This document shows positions 4,236-6,325 of a stretch of DNA of 6,325 nucleotides, piece by piece (within the stretch, counting starts at the first letter, position 1; every line of letters begins with the position of its first letter). Made by a program: the position numbers and the translations under genes. The DNA comes from DATDRQ01 sp035291645 (lineage in GTDB: Bacteria; Chloroflexota; Anaerolineae; Anaerolineales; UBA4823): the NCBI GenBank assembly GCA_035291645.1, contig DATDRQ010000211.1, positions 1 through 6,325 of the forward strand, in the 5' to 3' direction. The notes beneath the pieces were generated by a model, which worked only from the letters and a program-made list of their open reading frames with translations, was not told the DNA's origin and searched no databases.

Positions 4236-6325
4236 GTGCCACACTTCCAGGTCCGGCTGCTCGGATCCCCGGTCATCGAAACAAATGGGAAAACTATCCA
4301 GGTCGATACCCGCAAAGCGATCGCTTTATTAGTTTATCTGGCTGTAGCCGGAGATCAACAGCCAAGGGATATCCTCGCAACCCTCCTTTGGCCTGACCTG
4401 GATCAGGCTCACTCCCGCTCCGCCTTGCGCCGCACCCTTTCCGCCTTAAAACGTTCTTTAGGCGGGCAAGGATTACAGATCAGCCGCGAGCTGATCGGTC
4501 TGGATACAACCGCCGGTTGGTGGATTGACCTGCGTGAGTTCGAGTCACATGGTTCGAATTGCTCGAACCATAACCATTCAACTGAGGATTGTCGCAAGTG
4601 TATTGACCATTTGAGCGCTGCGGTCGATCTGGTGAGGGGCGAATTCCTGGCTGGCTTTACCCTGCGAGACAGTTCGACCTTCGACGACTGGCAGTCGATG
4701 CAATCCGAAGAGCTGCGCCAGAAGTATACGTTTGCCCTGGAAAACCTGGCTGCCTGCCACACCTACCTGGGAGAATTCGAACAGGCCATCAACTTCACCC
4801 GCCGGTCACAGTCAATCGATCCACTGAACGAGAATGCTGCCCGTGAATTAATGAAGTTATATACCTGGTCAGGTCGTCGGGATGCAGGCTTGCGACAGTA
4901 CCATGACCTCCGCCGTATTCTTGACTCAGAACTTCACGTCATTCCATCTTTGGAGACCACCCAGCTCTACACCGAAATCCTTGAAAATAACCTGATCCCT
5001 CCACATATTCCCCGTGCTCAGTCGCAAGTTCGATCGGATCGAGATTTCTTCAGCTCCCCTTTAACTTTTCCGTTGGTCGGGCGCCTCAAGGAATGGGATC
5101 AGCTGCTCGCCTTCTACACCTATACGAAATCGGCGCGTGCCTTCGCTGCCATCGAAGGGGAAATTGGGGTCGGGAAAACCCGCTTCGCCGAGGAATTCCT
5201 GGCTTTCGCCAGCCGGAATAATTCCGTTGTGATTCGAGCACGCTGTTTTGAAGGTGAGGTGAACCTCCCCTATGGTCCGTTTGTCGAAGGACTCCGGGCT
5301 GCGCTCGACCAGCCCGGTTTGACCGCAGATCTATCCGCCTTACCGGAGCTGTGGTTGGTAGAAATCGCCCGCCTGCTCCCGGAGCTGGCTCCCGTCCCCC
5401 TTCGGCAGAACCTTGTTCCCTTACCAGAAAGCACTGCCTCACAAGGCCGTCTGTTTGAAGCCATGGATCGGCTGATTCAGTGGCTGTGCCAGGGTCCCAA
5501 TCCGGGAATCCTGTTTCTTGATGACCTGCAATGGGCCGATAACGCTTCCAAGGATTTGCTCGCTTATATCCTGCGCAAGTCTTCCGGTCATCCGCTCTTT
5601 ATACTCGCAACCTGGCGGAGAGAGGATGTCCGGCCTGGTCACCGCTTACGGAATATACTTGTCGAAGCACAGAGGTCGGGTAGGGGTCGGTTGCTCTCAT
5701 TGGATCGCCTGAACCAGGCAGAAGTGTTCGAATTGATTCAATCCGTGGCGGATAAACAAATTTCTCCAGCCATTATGGATCGACTTTACCGGGAATCCGA
5801 AGGATTACCATACTTCCTCGTGGAGTATCTTTCGGTTCTCGATCTTACCCAGAGCGCCGCAATTACCAGCCAGGTTCCTATTCCCGTCAACGTGCGCGAG
5901 TTGCTCGATTCCCGGCTTTCGCAGGTCAGCTCTCAAGCGAGTGAACTTCTCTCGAACGCGGCGGTGATCGGTCGCTCCTTCGGATTCGATACTCTCCGCA
6001 AAGCCAGCCTTCTTTCCGAAGAAGTAACCATCCTCTCGCTCGAAGAGTTGCTCGCCCGCGGGTTTATCCAGGGGATGGTCGGGCGGGGCGAAGATTCTGA
6101 GATTACCTACGACTTTACCCACGAGAAGCTGCGTAGCCTGGTGTATGAGGGGATCAGCCTGCCCCGCAGGCGCGTGATCCATGCACGCATCGCTAAAGCC
6201 CTGCTTGACCAATCGCCGGACGCCGATCCATCCTCCTTCGCCGGTCAAATTGCATTCCACTTCCGCAATGCCGGAGAGTTTTCTCACGCCGCTCGATACT
6301 ATTGCCTGGCAGGCGAGTATGCCCG
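4236..6325 (+). CDS. SARP/BTAD transcriptional activator fused to a STAND-type ATPase, C-terminus cut by window edge
   Basis: The 696 visible codons are open to the right edge. Residues about 1-98 form an OmpR-like winged helix of the SARP type (F-Q-V-R-L-L-G at 4-10, T-R-K-A-I-A-L-L-V-Y-L, then L-L-W-P-D, then S-R-S-A-L-R-R-T-L-S-A-L). A bacterial transcriptional activation domain (BTAD) of helical repeats follows (about 123-255: G-E-F-L-A-G-F, D-D-W-Q, then D-P-L-N-E-N-A-A-R-E-L-M). V-G-R at 281 opens the ATPase: Walker A is G308-E-I-G-V-G-K314-T315, Walker B is I-L-F-L-D429-D430, and G-L-P at 523-525 fits the STAND arrangement. F-T-H-E-K-L-R (627-633) closes the winged-helix part. MalT and AfsR are better known relatives; a C-terminal repeat (TPR) sensor would be expected beyond the window. 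ATP binding probably switches it between resting and DNA-bound states. A Cys/His cluster (C109, H112, H114, C119, C122) lies between the two first domains. Its position beside site B suggests that it controls the divergent operon. Confidence 0.92.
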   Translation, partial: MPHFQVRLLGSPVIETNGKTIQVDTRKAIALLVYLAVAGDQQPRDILATLLWPDLDQAHSRSALRRTLSALKRSLGGQGLQISRELIGLDTTAGWWIDLREFESHGSNCSNHNHSTEDCRKCIDHLSAAVDLVRGEFLAGFTLRDSSTFDDWQSMQSEELRQKYTFALENLAACHTYLGEFEQAINFTRRSQSIDPLNENAARELMKLYTWSGRRDAGLRQYHDLRRILDSELHVIPSLETTQLYTEILENNLIPPHIPRAQSQVRSDRDFFSSPLTFPLVGRLKEWDQLLAFYTYTKSARAFAAIEGEIGVGKTRFAEEFLAFASRNNSVVIRARCFEGEVNLPYGPFVEGLRAALDQPGLTADLSALPELWLVEIARLLPELAPVPLRQNLVPLPESTASQGRLFEAMDRLIQWLCQGPNPGILFLDDLQWADNASKDLLAYILRKSSGHPLFILATWRREDVRPGHRLRNILVEAQRSGRGRLLSLDRLNQAEVFELIQSVADKQISPAIMDRLYRESEGLPYFLVEYLSVLDLTQSAAITSQVPIPVNVRELLDSRLSQVSSQASELLSNAAVIGRSFGFDTLRKASLLSEEVTILSLEELLARGFIQGMVGRGEDSEITYDFTHEKLRSLVYEGISLPRRRVIHARIAKALLDQSPDADPSSFAGQIAFHFRNAGEFSHAARYYCLAGEYA
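4549..4571. repeat. Perfect 9-bp inverted repeat inside the regulator gene
   Basis: ATGGTTCGA (4549-4557) and TCGAACCAT (4563-4571) flank a 5-nt loop. It falls exactly on the codons around C109 of the Cys/His cluster. It could form an mRNA hairpin or may only reflect repeated Ser-Asn/His codons; no function is claimed. Confidence 0.5.

Noticed and set aside
4551..4569. tRNA T-arm-like sequence (GGTTCGAAT)
   Set aside because: The flanks do not pair as a 5-bp stem around a 7-nt loop, no acceptor or anticodon arms are found, and it lies inside a well-supported coding region.
4409..4762. Minus-strand open frame opposite the regulator gene
   Set aside because: It has no recognisable domain or ribosome site and lies antisense to the clear winged-helix and BTAD coding sequence.
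5805..6287. 160-codon minus-strand open frame opposite the regulator's ATPase region
   Set aside because: The plus strand encodes conserved STAND-family motifs over the same stretch; the antisense frame shows no family features and is a composition artefact.

Overview
This window looks like a piece of a Chloroflexota genome, most likely Anaerolineae-like. That assignment rests on recognisable protein types, not on a database search. They are a multi-pass membrane protein with the R-Y-R-L-W-D-I-D-I-L-I-N-R-A-L-V-Y-G motif and an E-T-M-Q-P tail, a GAF/PP2C (RsbU/SpoIIE-type) phosphatase with the G-G-D-F-Y-D-F and G-D-V-T-D-K-G motifs, and a large BTAD/STAND-ATPase regulator. No RNA gene, insertion sequence, CRISPR array or phage gene is visible.

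Layout. Four genes run leftward on the minus strand, in transcription order: a membrane-anchored cytochrome c (4101 to 3184), a second, paralogous diheme cytochrome c (3078 to 2182), a ten-helix membrane protein (2164 to 857) and a PP2C-type phosphatase (785 to beyond position 1, C-terminus cut by the window edge). A fifth gene runs rightward from a GTG at 4236 past the window end. It encodes a SARP/BTAD-type DNA-binding regulator fused to a STAND-type ATPase and is divergent from the first cytochrome gene.

The most striking non-coding signal is a pair of nearly identical promoter-like elements, one in the divergent control region (4135-4176) and one just before the phosphatase gene (795-836). 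Read on the minus strand, each has three tandem AACGR-type repeats with 12- and 11-bp spacing, followed after exactly 8 nt by TAAAAT. The two sites align over about 50 nt without a gap. This is the geometry known for SARP-family activators (direct repeats at about 11 bp, with the last repeat 8 bp before the -10), and a SARP-type gene lies right beside one of them. The inference is that the regulator controls both the cytochrome operon and the phosphatase gene.

Taken together, the locus reads as a possible membrane redox and signalling module: extracytoplasmic cytochromes, a membrane protein, a cytoplasmic Ser/Thr phosphatase and a dedicated ATP-dependent activator. Two further oddities stand out. 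The first cytochrome has a CX3CH instead of a CXXCH haem motif, and the GAF-like sequence appears divided between the membrane protein and the phosphatase. The functional link among the genes is inferred from gene order and the shared promoter element only.
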